DNA of 64,000 nucleotides from Planctomycetota bacterium (GTDB lineage Bacteria; Planctomycetota; Phycisphaerae; UBA1845; UTPLA1). The notes beneath the pieces were generated by a model that saw only the letters and a program-made list of their open reading frames with translations, searched no databases and was not told where the DNA came from. The stretch covers positions 1-64,000 of the forward strand of contig JACRIM010000003.1 in NCBI GenBank assembly GCA_016235815.1, written 5' to 3'. This document shows positions 51,441 through 60,716 of this stretch, one piece after another (positions within the stretch are counted from its first letter, which is position 1; the number at the start of each line of letters is the position of its first letter). The position numbers were made by a program, and so were the translations under genes.

Positions 51441-52823
51441 TTATCTGTCTTTCGACTTGGCGTCAGCTTTGTGACTCTGTTCGCCCGTGAGTAAGCCGTT
51501 CAAGCGCTTCTTCATGTCCTCAAAGATGAACTTGATCGAGCCCCGCTCGATCTGTTTTATTGTCTCCGCTTCCATTGCCTTCGTCCTATCGTCGCCACCG
51601 TCAGGATTGGCCGGGCGAAATGTTATTCGCCCGGGTTCTTTGATTTTCTTGATTTCATCAAAGGCGTTTGATTGTGACCGCTTGAGAATCGCGTATGCCG
51701 CCTGAACTTGTTTTTCGTCCGCCGAGTGAAACAAACACCAGCGGCGAACAAAGGCCTCCCATTCGCTTGGGCTTGACGAAACGTTCTTAACTCCAAAAGT
51801 ACCGTCGTTTTCGTTCCACCATGCCGGGTAAGCGTAGTGGCCTGAGCCGGCGGCACGAGCCAGCATTGCTTTGAACGCGGACTCATCGCGCGGGACGGAT
51901 TTCCAGACTTCTTCGGTCACGACTTCGGAGCCTGTCCAGTAGCGATCTTCGCCCTGCTTCCATCCCATGTTGGGCTTGGCAGCGATGCGAACTCCAGGTG
52001 GCCAGCCAAATGACTCAAGCCCGATCTTTTTCGCATGATCTTGGCGGTCAAACGAGACAGATTCAGTTTCGACCGTAAATCTCATGCCGCCCGTGTCGGT
52101 CTTCGAGAATTGGGGCCACCACCTCCCATCGACTTGAGAATATGTGGTCTCAACTCTGGCCGCTGGGAGCGCCGTGCCGGACTCGGGCACGGTTTCCCAT
52201 GTTGCTAACACAATGGAATTGCCCCGTTCCTTGTCGAGATGCCATTCCCATTTCTCCGGCTCAATTACGGAATCTCCCTTGGGAATAATACAGGTGACGG
52301 TGATACGTGCGTCGCTGTCGTTTACTTGCCACTTGCTGCCCGGTGATACCTTTTCGTGGAGAAATTCTAGGGCGCGCGAGGGTGTTGAGTCCGGCAGCCA
52401 AGCTGGCAACAGCCCGACAATTCTACCGTCGAGGCGGCTATTCAACCGGGACTTGCTAACGCCCGCCGTGTCCTCGTCCTGACTCCACATCCAGTTATCT
52501 GCTTCGCGATCGCGCGTCAAGAACCATCGAGGTGCACACGCTAAGCCCGACCCAATTCCGGGTTGGCTACCGTTCCGAATGGAGACTATTCCGTCCCGGC
52601 TTCCGTGGTTGACAGATAGAACATTATGGCCAGACCATCGCTCTTCCCACCGCTGCTCCCACTTTATTTTGTGGGCGTCGTTTTCCATCGACAGGATATA
52701 ACGCAACACACATGTCGATTGCTTTTCACGGCTCAGGAATGCCTCTCGAAGCACCTTGGGGATCTCGGGCATTTCGCCAATTGGGCCGAACACGAGTATC
52801 ACAGCAACTACCTGTTGAAACAT
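51441..52823 (-). CDS. Secreted protein of unknown function
   Basis: A 460-residue protein with a signal-like start (MFQQVVAVILVFGPIGEMPE); GAGG precedes the ATG at a good distance. The body is polar and aromatic with no domain I recognise; the section at about 170-260 (DARITVTCIIPKGDSVIEPE, EWHLDKERGNSIVLATWETV) looks like a LolA/LppX-type beta sheet that can hold lipid, but this is a weak impression. The C-terminal part is charged and helical. Gene 52889-53404 lies 65 bases upstream on the same strand. Confidence 0.6.
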   Translation of the reverse strand: MFQQVVAVILVFGPIGEMPEIPKVLREAFLSREKQSTCVLRYILSMENDAHKIKWEQRWEERWSGHNVLSVNHGSRDGIVSIRNGSQPGIGSGLACAPRWFLTRDREADNWMWSQDEDTAGVSKSRLNSRLDGRIVGLLPAWLPDSTPSRALEFLHEKVSPGSKWQVNDSDARITVTCIIPKGDSVIEPEKWEWHLDKERGNSIVLATWETVPESGTALPAARVETTYSQVDGRWWPQFSKTDTGGMRFTVETESVSFDRQDHAKKIGLESFGWPPGVRIAAKPNMGWKQGEDRYWTGSEVVTEEVWKSVPRDESAFKAMLARAAGSGHYAYPAWWNENDGTFGVKNVSSSPSEWEAFVRRWCLFHSADEKQVQAAYAILKRSQSNAFDEIKKIKEPGRITFRPANPDGGDDRTKAMEAETIKQIERGSIKFIFEDMKKRLNGLLTGEQSHKADAKSKDR

Positions 52824-52888
52824 ATTTTCCTCACAATCGAAGACGTCTGCTGTGTCCGTTTTCCGTGAATTGCCGGATAGGCAAGAGC

Positions 52889-53404
52889 CTAGTAAGCGCT
52901 AACGCAACAAGGAGTGTCTCGCTTATACCAATCCAACGAACCTGACGATCCCCAGTATACGTTTCCACAGTCAAAGGACGTGACGCAAGTCCGGTTCTGC
53001 GAATTACCTTGAATCGGATGAACGCATATATATGCGTCGGTACACTCGTACGAAAGGAACTCAAAACACGAACCTGAGCAACCGCTTTCCGAACAAAAAG
53101 GAGAGTCATAGCTAGTTAGGTCACCCAACAGATACCTCTCTAGACCAATTCCGTAAATTGCAAGCGGAGGATTGCATAAACCGCTTACACATTCGCATGG
53201 ATCGGGGTCTGAGAAATCAAAACATCTCGTTACATTGGCACCCTCTATGCAGGTGATCGGAACCGAAGACGGCGGGCATGGGCAAATGGCCGGAATCGGA
53301 TCGGGCGGCGGCTCCGGTGCCGCCAACAGAATCGCGGTCGAGACCAAAACCAGAAATACTGCACATCGTGTAATCAATGTCGAACGAAGTGAATCCAACA
53401 ACAT
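52889..53404 (-). CDS. Secreted cysteine-rich small protein
   Basis: A 171-residue protein with a signal peptide (LITRCAVFLVLVSTAILLAA) and about sixteen cysteines in the mature part, in clusters such as ICPCPPSS, CECVSGLCNPP, SESGCSGSCFEF and TPCCVSAY. Disulfide-rich fold outside the cytoplasm is expected. A perfect GGAGG precedes the ATG. No family recognised. Probably in one transcript with the gene at 51441-52823. Confidence 0.65.
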   Translation of the reverse strand: MLLDSLRSTLITRCAVFLVLVSTAILLAAPEPPPDPIPAICPCPPSSVPITCIEGANVTRCFDFSDPDPCECVSGLCNPPLAIYGIGLERYLLGDLTSYDSPFCSESGCSGSCFEFLSYECTDAYICVHPIQGNSQNRTCVTSFDCGNVYWGSSGSLDWYKRDTPCCVSAY

Positions 53405-53534
53405 GACTTGGCCTCCGGGTCACTCAGGATTCCGTTACACCCAAACGGCTGGCGTTGTCTACGCTCAAGCAGCGGCTTGGTTCGGCGAGTAAGAGGGGCA
53501 GACCCAAAATCCCCCTTACGATTGAATACTTTAC

Positions 53535-53545
53535 CCCCCCCCCCC
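53535..53545. repeat. C11 homopolymer
   Basis: Eleven C in a row in the region between the Cys-rich protein gene and lpxB; a site prone to slippage. The 244-base stretch 53405-53648 otherwise shows nothing distinct. Confidence 0.9.
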
Positions 53546-53648
53546 GGTCTATTGTCAAGATTGAAATGGCCCCTGCGTTAGAATTTCTACCATCGATTTG
53601 GGTGCGTTATGCTGGAAAATACCATACCCAAATAAAACAGGGGGGCAT

Positions 53649-54830
53649 TTACATTGTCTCCCCACTCAAATTATCCAACATCCTCGCCGCGTTCGCTGCT
53701 GCGCCGGGTTTGGCGAGGGGGGCGAGGGTTTGTTGCAGATCGCGGCGGACGCGGGCCAAGGTGGTTGGCGTGGCCAGCCACTCCGTGACGCGGGCGATGA
53801 TCGGGTCCGTCGATTTGTAATACGGCATGAACTCGGGAACGATCTCCCGCCCGGCGAGGATGTTGGGGATCGACAGGAACGGCGTCTTCAGCAGCCAGCG
53901 GCCGACGAGTTCGTAGCCCCAGCGAGCCGTGTTGTACATGACGATCATCGGCGTGCCGTGGAACGCTACTTCCAGCGTGATCGTGCCCGAGGCGACAAGC
54001 ACCAGGTCGGCGGCGCGAATCGCAGCGGCGCGGTCGGCCTCGCCGCGGAGCAGTTCGAACTTCACGCCGGGATTCACTTCCTTCGCGACGGCATTAATCT
54101 GCTCGGCCGCTTGTTCGTTCGCCGCGACGACAAGAAAACGCGCCTTGCGATTGAGCGTCGACACGGCCTTGGCAATTTCGAGTTGGCCGGGAAGGACTTC
54201 ATCGATGACGTGGCCGCGCGAGCCGGGGAGAATGGTGAGCACGGGTGCGGCATCCTTGCGGAGGCTCGCGATGCGCTCCTCGTCAACCCGCAGCGCGCAA
54301 AGCCGGTCGAAGGATGGGTGCCCGACGAACGTCGCGTCGATGCCGTCTGCGCGAAAGTGCGGCTCCTCAAACGGCCAGATGCAAGCGACGCGCGAGACGC
54401 GGTCGCGCAGGCGTGCGTTGCGCCATTTGGTCCAGCCCCATGCCCAGGTCTGCGGGGCGATGTAATAGAGCACGGGGATGCCTGCGTTGCGACAGATCTT
54501 TGCGACGGAGAGATTCAGCGCTGGTGAATCAATAACCACTGCCGCGTCGTATTTCTCGTTTGCGACGTGGGCCCGAAGTCGCTTCATGAGCCGAAGGCCT
54601 TCGGGAATTCGGGCGATCGCCGCGGCGGCCATCGCCGACTTGGCGGTCATGTCGTGGAAGCATTCGCAGCCTTCGGCACGAAGAGCGGCGCCGGCAAGGC
54701 CGTTGAACTGCGCGGCGGGGTGGAGCAATTTGAACGCCCGAACGAGGCCGGCGGCATGTTCGTCGGCGCTTTGCTCGGCCACGCTGATGAAGATTCGAGG
54801 GTTTCGGGGTTCGTCGGGCACCGGGTTCAT
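53649..54830 (-). CDS. lpxB: Lipid-A-disaccharide synthase
   Basis: A 393-residue GT19 enzyme, slightly longer than E. coli LpxB. It joins UDP-2,3-diacylglucosamine and lipid X in lipid A synthesis. Typical blocks: FISVAEQSADEHAAGLVRAF, VVIDSPALNLSVAK, YYIAPQTWAWGWTKWRNARL (normally APQVWAW), FVGHPSFD, LTILPGSRGHVID, ASGTITLEVAF and MIVMYNTARWGYEL. AAAGGA precedes the start. With the LpxL-like gene it supports a Gram-negative type outer membrane. It points away from rpsB. Confidence 0.93.
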   Translation of the reverse strand: MNPVPDEPRNPRIFISVAEQSADEHAAGLVRAFKLLHPAAQFNGLAGAALRAEGCECFHDMTAKSAMAAAAIARIPEGLRLMKRLRAHVANEKYDAAVVIDSPALNLSVAKICRNAGIPVLYYIAPQTWAWGWTKWRNARLRDRVSRVACIWPFEEPHFRADGIDATFVGHPSFDRLCALRVDEERIASLRKDAAPVLTILPGSRGHVIDEVLPGQLEIAKAVSTLNRKARFLVVAANEQAAEQINAVAKEVNPGVKFELLRGEADRAAAIRAADLVLVASGTITLEVAFHGTPMIVMYNTARWGYELVGRWLLKTPFLSIPNILAGREIVPEFMPYYKSTDPIIARVTEWLATPTTLARVRRDLQQTLAPLAKPGAAANAARMLDNLSGETM

Positions 54831-54992
54831 TCCTTTGAGCGTGCGTACCTCATCTACCTTGAATGGTGGTGTTGGATTGCGCCACTACCAGATATTGTAG
54901 AGGCTGGAGGCAACCGATAATCCCACACGAAATCGGGTGAAAAACGGGTCTTCGGTTGCTTTGATGGCCGGGCACGCCGGTATGAAAACCGG

Positions 54993-55021
54993 CTTGACGC
55001 GGTATGTAAATCCCCGTATCT
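54993..55021 (+). promoter_or_regulatory. Predicted promoter of rpsB
   Basis: TTGACG (54993-54998), 17-base spacer, TATCTT (55016-55021); 59 bases before rpsB. The -10 lies inside a CCCCG...CGGGG inverted repeat (55011-55027), possibly a control feature of the ribosomal gene. Confidence 0.5.
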
Positions 55022-55080
55022 TCCGGGGTTCGTCGTCATCGTAAAGTAAGAGTTCACAACTAGATACCGGGAGGTGACTT

Positions 55081-55932
55081 TTGGCGTCGGCGTTGGTCCG
55101 CGGACTGATTGATTCGGGCATCCACTTCGGCCACCAGGTGAGCCGGTGGAACCCTCGTATGGCCCCGTTCATCTTCACGAAGCGGAATTCCATTCACATC
55201 ATTGATATTCGCGAGACCGTTCGCGGATTGCTTCGAGCGAAAAAGTTCCTCGCGGCCGTCGTCTCCCAGGGTCAGGATGTCCTGATCGTCGGGACGAAGC
55301 GACAGGCCCGGGACATCGTGGCAAAGCAGTCCACCCGCGTAGGCATGCACTACGTTAACGAACGCTGGCTCGGCGGTACCCTGACCAATTTCAAAACCAT
55401 CCGTTCGCGACTCGCCCGGCTCGAAGAGCTGGAGGCCCTTGAGACGACCGGAAAGATCAAAACGTACACCAAGAAAGAAGCCGCGGTCGTCAATCGCGAG
55501 CGCAAGAAGATCACCCGCAACCTCGACGGCATTCGGCGCATGACGCGCCTGCCCGGCGTCCTTGTCATTCTCGACGTTCGCCGCGAGCACATCGCCGTCA
55601 AGGAAGCGCGGAAGCTCGGCATCCCGACGATTTGCCTGGTCGACACCGACAGCGACCCGACCATCGCCGACATTGTGATCCCCGGCAACGATGACGCCAT
55701 GCGCGCCATCGAGCTGGTCGTAACCGAGTTGGCCGACGCTGTCGAAGAAGGCAAGCGCAGCCGACCGGCTCCGACCGAGGCTCCCGAGGATCCGAACGCC
55801 GCCCCCGGCGCAGCCCGCCCACGGCGCTCGCGGCGTATGACGACGTCACAGATCGCCGAAGAAGGCGCGGTGCCGGCCGACGTAATGGCCGCCCCTGCCG
55901 GCGCGGCGGTGCAAGTGCCCGACGGCGTTTAA
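55081..55932 (+). CDS. rpsB: Ribosomal protein S2
   Basis: A 283-residue S2, about 40 longer than in E. coli because of a C-terminal tail. The core is clear: SGIHFGHQVSRWNPRMAPFI, NSIHIIDIRETV, VNERWLGGTLTNFKTI and GIPTICLVDTDSDP. The start is TTG at 55081, fixed by an excellent GGGAGGTGA site just before it; no ATG is available in frame. The tail (about 225-283) is Pro/Ala/Arg-rich. It is followed by tsf after 125 bases, the classical rpsB-tsf order. Confidence 0.95.
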   Translation: MASALVRGLIDSGIHFGHQVSRWNPRMAPFIFTKRNSIHIIDIRETVRGLLRAKKFLAAVVSQGQDVLIVGTKRQARDIVAKQSTRVGMHYVNERWLGGTLTNFKTIRSRLARLEELEALETTGKIKTYTKKEAAVVNRERKKITRNLDGIRRMTRLPGVLVILDVRREHIAVKEARKLGIPTICLVDTDSDPTIADIVIPGNDDAMRAIELVVTELADAVEEGKRSRPAPTEAPEDPNAAPGAARPRRSRRMTTSQIAEEGAVPADVMAAPAGAAVQVPDGV

Positions 55933-56007
55933 TCGACGCAGTAGCGCGTGGAACCAACTACGATCGCCTGCCGTCGCGCGGGCTGGTCGATGGTAATTGT
56001 CTTACCA

Positions 56008-56027
56008 CGAGTCGCCCCGGCGACTCG
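56008..56027. repeat. Hairpin between rpsB and tsf
   Basis: A perfect 9-bp stem CGAGTCGCC/GGCGACTCG. It has no T run, so it is more likely an RNA stability or translation element, or a GAGTCGC-family repeat (compare 4258, 4355 and 19089), than a terminator. AAGGA follows before tsf. Confidence 0.6.
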
Positions 56028-56057
56028 CAGCCCAAGGATTTTAAAAGGACAGCAGCG

Positions 56058-56873
56058 ATGCCCGAGATCAGTGCAAAGCAAGTTCAGGCCCTTCGAGCCA
56101 AGACCGACCTCGCCATGATGGATTGCAAAGCCGCCCTCGTCGAAGCCAACGGCGACGAGACCAAGGCCATGGAGATCCTTCGCAAGAAGTTCGCCGACAA
56201 GATGAGCAGCCGCGCCGATAAAGAGGCCGCCAACGGCCGTATCGGCGTCCACGCTTGTGGCACATGCGTGGCGCTCGCTGAAATGCGCTGCGAGACGGAT
56301 TTCGTCGCCGGCAATGAATCCTTCCGCGAGTTGGCGGATTCGATCGCCAAGACGGCCGGCTCCACAGGCACGACCGATGTCGAGGCGCTGAAGAATGCAA
56401 AGATGGCCTCGGGCCGCACGGTCAACGAGACGCTCGTGGATGCCTTCGGCAAGCTGAAAGAGAACATGAATATTCAGCGTGTCGCGCGGCATGATGGACC
56501 CGGCGCGGCGTATGTTCACCATAACGGCAAGGTCGGCGCCGTCATCGCCTGCGACAAGGACCCCGGCGAAGCTGGTCGGCAGATCTGTATGCACATCGCG
56601 TCGAGCGTTGTGCTGATGGGTCTCGTGCGTGAAGACGTGAAGCCCGACGAAGTGGCCGCCGCCAGGGAAAAGGCCCGCGAAGAGGCCAAGGGCAAGCCCG
56701 AGCCGATCATCGAAAAGATCGTCTCCGGCAAAATGGACAAATGGTTCGGCGAGCGCGTTTTGCTGGAGCAACCCTTCGTGATGGACGACAAGAAGACGGT
56801 CGGCCAGTTCGCCAAGGAAAACGGCTTCACCGTGAAGGCGTATCTGAAATACGAAGTCGGCGGGTTGAGCTAA
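56058..56873 (+). CDS. tsf: Elongation factor Ts
   Basis: A 271-residue EF-Ts that recycles EF-Tu-GDP. The N-terminal UBA-like module (VQALRAKTDLAMMDCKAALV) and the TDFV motif (CETDFVAGNESFRELA) needed for displacement of Mg-GDP are both there, as is the C-terminal module ending LLEQPFVMDDKKTVGQFAKE. AAGGA (56034-56038) plus AAAAGGAC precede the start. It belongs to the rpsB operon; pyrH, often next, is separated here by an inverted gene. Confidence 0.95.
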   Translation: MPEISAKQVQALRAKTDLAMMDCKAALVEANGDETKAMEILRKKFADKMSSRADKEAANGRIGVHACGTCVALAEMRCETDFVAGNESFRELADSIAKTAGSTGTTDVEALKNAKMASGRTVNETLVDAFGKLKENMNIQRVARHDGPGAAYVHHNGKVGAVIACDKDPGEAGRQICMHIASSVVLMGLVREDVKPDEVAAAREKAREEAKGKPEPIIEKIVSGKMDKWFGERVLLEQPFVMDDKKTVGQFAKENGFTVKAYLKYEVGGLS

Positions 56874-56897
56874 AGCGGCGCAATTCTCCAGGCTCTC

Positions 56898-57512
56898 TCA
56901 GTGTTTGCTCCATAGCCTCCAATACGAATGGCTTCCAATTGCCGAGATTGCAATCAATAACACAAAGACCATGGGGGAATCCACGCGCAGGTCGAGTAGG
57001 CCCGATCCCCAAAGTGCAAACGGGGCCACGATTATGCACACAAACGCTTTGATGGTGTGAAGGTCTCGCGAAGCCCGAATTGCTTCGCGATCAATCGGCG
57101 CCCCAATCTCTGTCCCGCACTCCGAGCATATTCCAGATTTGTTGCCGCGGAGATTGTATCCACATTTCAGACACACGGGGTATTTGAGTGGGCGAACTCG
57201 CGAATTCTTGGACACGCGGAGTGTAAGAATCCCGAGCAATACAGGCGGCACGATCCACAACAAGAGTCCTAATGATTCAACAAGACCATGCCCAAGCTGG
57301 CCCGCTGTCGGCAGGGTGGCGGCGTCGATGAACCATGGTACCACGAGAGTAATCGCTAGTACTGAAACAAAGAGGGGAATCGCTAAGAGCGTCCACCCGC
57401 CGAAACGGGCGCATCGCCGATGCCCTGTTAATAGTCCGAACAACGACACAAGTGAAAGGGAAAGGACCGTACCAACATAGGCAAAAATAGTTTGGCCGAT
57501 TAGCTCCATCAC
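56898..57512 (-). CDS. Membrane protein with planctomycete-type zinc ribbon
   Basis: A 204-residue protein. Helices at about 8-30, 40-62, 82-100 and 155-190; between the third and fourth is a zinc ribbon CLKCGYNLRGNKSGICSECG with CxxC...CxxC. The phrase CGYxLxG...CxECG is abundant in planctomycete membrane proteins, with no known role. It is inserted against the direction of the rpsB-tsf-pyrH line. Its low GC phrases and odd position suggest a later arrival. Confidence 0.75.
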   Translation of the reverse strand: MMELIGQTIFAYVGTVLSLSLVSLFGLLTGHRRCARFGGWTLLAIPLFVSVLAITLVVPWFIDAATLPTAGQLGHGLVESLGLLLWIVPPVLLGILTLRVSKNSRVRPLKYPVCLKCGYNLRGNKSGICSECGTEIGAPIDREAIRASRDLHTIKAFVCIIVAPFALWGSGLLDLRVDSPMVFVLLIAISAIGSHSYWRLWSKH

Positions 57513-57599
57513 CGCCTCGTTTCACAGTGTATTCTGGCCCAATCGCCGGTATGATGCGACCCGTCAACCGGCAACCATTACGTGACATAAAGACTGCAC

Positions 57600-58346
57600 A
57601 TGACCAAAGCAAAAGCTCGTTCGAAATCTGTGAAAAAGAAGATCAACCGCGTCGTCCTGAAGATCTCCGGCGAAGGCTTCGGCAAGCCCGGCGGGTTTGG
57701 GCTGGATGGCGATGCACTCAAGCGCATTGCAGAGGAGATCATCTCGGTCACCAAGCTCGGGGCCCAGGTCGCCGTGGTGGTTGGCGGCGGCAATTTTCTT
57801 CGCGGCGCATCGGTCGCTACGCAGCTTGGCATTCAGGAAGCCTCAGCGCATTACATGGGAATGTTGGCAACGGTTATTAACGCCCTCGCGTTGCAGGACC
57901 GCCTCGAAGCGATGGGCCAGCAGACGCGCGTGCAGTCGTCCATTTCAATCACCAGCGCCTGCGAGACGTTTATCCGTCGCCGATGCATTCGCCATCTGGA
58001 AAAGGGTCGCGTGGTCATCCTCGCGGCCGGCACGGGCCGACCCTATGTCACCACCGACACAGCAGCGGCGCTGGCCTCCGTCGAAATCGGCGCGGACCTA
58101 CTGATAAAGGCGACAAACGTGGATGGCGTCTATACGGCGGACCCCAAGAAAGACTCGTCGGCGAAGTTCCTTGAGTCGCTCAGCTACAATGAAGTGATCG
58201 ACCGTCGGCTGAAGGTGATGGACGTGTCGGCCGTCGACATGTGCCAGCGGCATGGCGTGCCCATCGCGGTGTTCAGCCTGCTGACGCGCGGCAACATGCG
58301 AAAGGCCGTGCAGGGTCGGCTGATCGGCACGCGGATTCATCATTGA
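57600..58346 (+). CDS. pyrH: Uridylate kinase
   Basis: A 248-residue UMP kinase of the amino acid kinase fold, normal length. Blocks: RVVLKISGEGFGKPGGFGLD, VAVVVGGGNFLRGASVATQL, ARQ-equivalent MLATVINALALQDRLEAMG, RRCIRHLEKGRVVILAAGTG (with its substrate loop) and DLLIKATNVDGVYTADPKKD. It makes UDP and is a hexamer regulated by GTP/UTP. The basic N-terminal tail (MTKAKARSKSVKKKINR) is an extension. Followed by rlmN after 52 bases. Confidence 0.95.
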   Translation: MTKAKARSKSVKKKINRVVLKISGEGFGKPGGFGLDGDALKRIAEEIISVTKLGAQVAVVVGGGNFLRGASVATQLGIQEASAHYMGMLATVINALALQDRLEAMGQQTRVQSSISITSACETFIRRRCIRHLEKGRVVILAAGTGRPYVTTDTAAALASVEIGADLLIKATNVDGVYTADPKKDSSAKFLESLSYNEVIDRRLKVMDVSAVDMCQRHGVPIAVFSLLTRGNMRKAVQGRLIGTRIHH

Positions 58347-58398
58347 TTGTCATCACAACACGGGGATCGCACTGATTGAAAACCGGTGCCACACCACC

Positions 58399-59487
58399 AT
58401 GACGACGCGCCAACACCTACTGGACTTCGATCAAGATCGTGCGTTGCAACTCTTCGCAACGCTCGGTGAGCCGGCGTTTCGCGCGACGCAGGTGCTGGAG
58501 TGGATCTACGAAAAATCCGCCCCCTCCATCGAGGCGATGACGAATCTATCGAAACCCCTGCGGCAGAAGCTGGCCGACGGGTATGACCTGTTCACGTCGA
58601 CGATCATCCGCCGAGCCGCCTCGAAGGATGGCACGGTGAAGTTGCTGCTCCAGTGGCCCGACGGCGCGACCAGTGAATGCGTGATGATCCCGAGCGAGGA
58701 ACGCAAGACGGCCTGCATCAGCTCGCAGGTCGGCTGCCCCGCGGGTTGTCGCTTCTGTGCGAGCGGGCTGAACGGCGTCGAACGAAATCTCACGGTCGGC
58801 GAGATCGTCGAGCAAATCCTCCGCGTGCGCGTGGAGGCGGCACTGGCGGGCGGGCGGCTCTCAAATATCGTCTTCATGGGCCTTGGCGAGCCGCTGGCGA
58901 ATTATGAGAATGTGATGCGCGCTGTGCGGATCATAAACGCGCCGTGGGGTTGCAACATCGGCGCGCGGAAGATCACCATCAGCACGGTCGGTTTGCCCAA
59001 GCAGATTCGCAAGCTCGCCGATGAGGGGCTGCAATTGAATCTCGCTCTTTCGCTTCATGCGCCGAGTGATGCGCTTCGCGCCGAGTTGATTCCGTGGGCA
59101 GAGAAGATCGGGCTTCAGGAGTTGACGGCCGCGTGTCGCTACTACTTCGAAAAGACCGGTCGCGAGATTACGCTGGAGTACATTCTGCTGCACGAAGTGA
59201 ACGACCGCCAGCCCCATGCGGCGCAGCTTGCGAAGTTCACCAAGAACCTGCGCTGCAACGTGAACCTCATTCGCTACAACCCGGTCGAGGGTCTGCCGTA
59301 TGAACGCCCCACCAGCGAGGCGACGGCGGCTTTTCAGAAACACCTGCGCGACAACGGGGTGAACTCGCACGTCCGCAGCTCCCGCGGCCTCGATATCGAT
59401 GCCGCCTGCGGGCAGCTTCGCCGCAAGGAGATGCAGGCGGCGAGCGCGACGGTGCAGTTGACGACGCATTCAGAACAGCAGCCGTAG
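58399..59487 (+). CDS. rlmN: 23S rRNA/tRNA (adenine-C2) methyltransferase RlmN
   Basis: A 362-residue radical SAM enzyme of ordinary size. The [4Fe-4S] triad is in CPAGCRFCASG (Cys-x3-Cys-x2-Cys), preceded by the first conserved Cys region CISSQVG, and the substrate-holding Cys near the end in RGLDIDAACGQL. MGLGEPLANYENVMRAV and TISTVGLPKQIRKLADEG are diagnostic. RlmN methylates A2503 of 23S rRNA and A37 of some tRNAs. It lies 52 bases after pyrH and may be co-transcribed. Confidence 0.95.
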   Translation: MTTRQHLLDFDQDRALQLFATLGEPAFRATQVLEWIYEKSAPSIEAMTNLSKPLRQKLADGYDLFTSTIIRRAASKDGTVKLLLQWPDGATSECVMIPSEERKTACISSQVGCPAGCRFCASGLNGVERNLTVGEIVEQILRVRVEAALAGGRLSNIVFMGLGEPLANYENVMRAVRIINAPWGCNIGARKITISTVGLPKQIRKLADEGLQLNLALSLHAPSDALRAELIPWAEKIGLQELTAACRYYFEKTGREITLEYILLHEVNDRQPHAAQLAKFTKNLRCNVNLIRYNPVEGLPYERPTSEATAAFQKHLRDNGVNSHVRSSRGLDIDAACGQLRRKEMQAASATVQLTTHSEQQP

Positions 59488-59522
59488 GGTTGCGTGTTCC
59501 GCCGACACAAACCCACCGCCTG

Positions 59523-60698
59523 TTACGATGAACTCCCCTGCTTTTTTATCACGATGGCACCTTTTCCATCAATCGTGATCCGTGGCGTGGGCCGCAGTGG
59601 AATCGGAAGATGGTATCGCGCGTATCGCCTTTCCCCTGTTCGATTCAGCGCGCCACAGGCGACCATTTCGGCGAGATCGCGCGTCGCAGTGGCCGGTGAA
59701 GTCTTGGCGATGGTCGCGTAGTTGCCGGCGCTGAGGCCTCCTTTGAAGCCCTCCGGACCTTCCTGCAATACGCGCACAAGCACCCGACGTTGTCGGGCGT
59801 TCAGCCGGTCGCGATATCGATCGAGCAACCTTGCTTTGTCCAGCACGAATTCCACCTGGTCGAGCGTTCGCTGCTGCGCCTCGAGACCGATGCCGGCAAA
59901 CCAAGCGAGCCATGCGGTGATCTCGTTGTCTTTGTTCGCCGCTTCGAGCGCCGCATAGTAAGCCTTGCGGTGAGCCAACAGAGTCGCGGAGAGGGCGGCC
60001 AACGTGGGCTTGCCCATACCCTGGGCCATGATCTTTTCCGCAATCGCGCGGCCGATTCGACCGTTTCCATCTTCAAACGGGTGGATACTCTCGAAATACA
60101 GGTGGGCGATTCCAGCGCGCGTCAGGATGGGCAGTGGTCGTCGCCCTGCAGGCGCGGTGTCGTTGAACCACGTGATGAACCTTCGCATCTCGCGCGCGAC
60201 GTGGCGAGAAGGAGGCGCCTCAAAATGGATCACAGGCTCATAAATCGGGCCGGACACCACTTGCATAGGCTCGGGATGCGTTCGATAGCAACCAAGGTCG
60301 CGAAGATCGGCCCGCCCCTTCATGACCTTGGCGTGCCATGAGTACAGGGTGCGGTCGTCCAGCGCCTTCGAGTAGCTGCGATACACATCCACTGACATTT
60401 CGCTGATGCCCTGTTCGGCGGGCGAGACTCGTCGGTGATCGGTCGCGAACCCGAGGCAACGACGGATTGATGATTGCACGCTGTCGCGATTGAGAATCTC
60501 CCCCTCAATCTCAGATGTTGTGACCGCTTCTTTGCTGATTGATTCAACAATGACTCGATCGCGGTCCTCTGAAGACAGGTGTTTCACTGTCCCGAGAAAC
60601 TGGCCGCCACCCAAAAGAAACCGCTCTTCCGCCTTGGCGAGGCGAGCCTTGTCCCATTTGAAATCGGGCCAATCGGGTTGTTGCCAGTTCCACGTCAT
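59523..60698 (-). CDS. Fic/DOC family AMP-transferase with winged helix
   Basis: A 391-residue Fic protein. DUF4172/Fic N-terminal region, then the self-inhibitory helix motif TSEIEGE (about 61-67, S/T-x-x-x-E-G), the active-site loop HPFEDGNGRIGR (about 206-217) and a flap region. The C-terminal part (about 295-375) is a winged helix (RQRRVLVRVLQEGPEGFKGG, AKTSPATATRDLAEMVACGA). It would AMPylate a host protein and bind its own promoter. A palindrome sits just upstream. No toxin-antitoxin partner is adjacent, in keeping with its class II fused inhibition. Confidence 0.9.
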   Translation of the reverse strand: MTWNWQQPDWPDFKWDKARLAKAEERFLLGGGQFLGTVKHLSSEDRDRVIVESISKEAVTTSEIEGEILNRDSVQSSIRRCLGFATDHRRVSPAEQGISEMSVDVYRSYSKALDDRTLYSWHAKVMKGRADLRDLGCYRTHPEPMQVVSGPIYEPVIHFEAPPSRHVAREMRRFITWFNDTAPAGRRPLPILTRAGIAHLYFESIHPFEDGNGRIGRAIAEKIMAQGMGKPTLAALSATLLAHRKAYYAALEAANKDNEITAWLAWFAGIGLEAQQRTLDQVEFVLDKARLLDRYRDRLNARQRRVLVRVLQEGPEGFKGGLSAGNYATIAKTSPATATRDLAEMVACGALNRTGERRYARYHLPIPLRPTPRITIDGKGAIVIKKQGSSS

Positions 60699-60716
60699 GA
60701 GCGATAGGGCCGCCTT

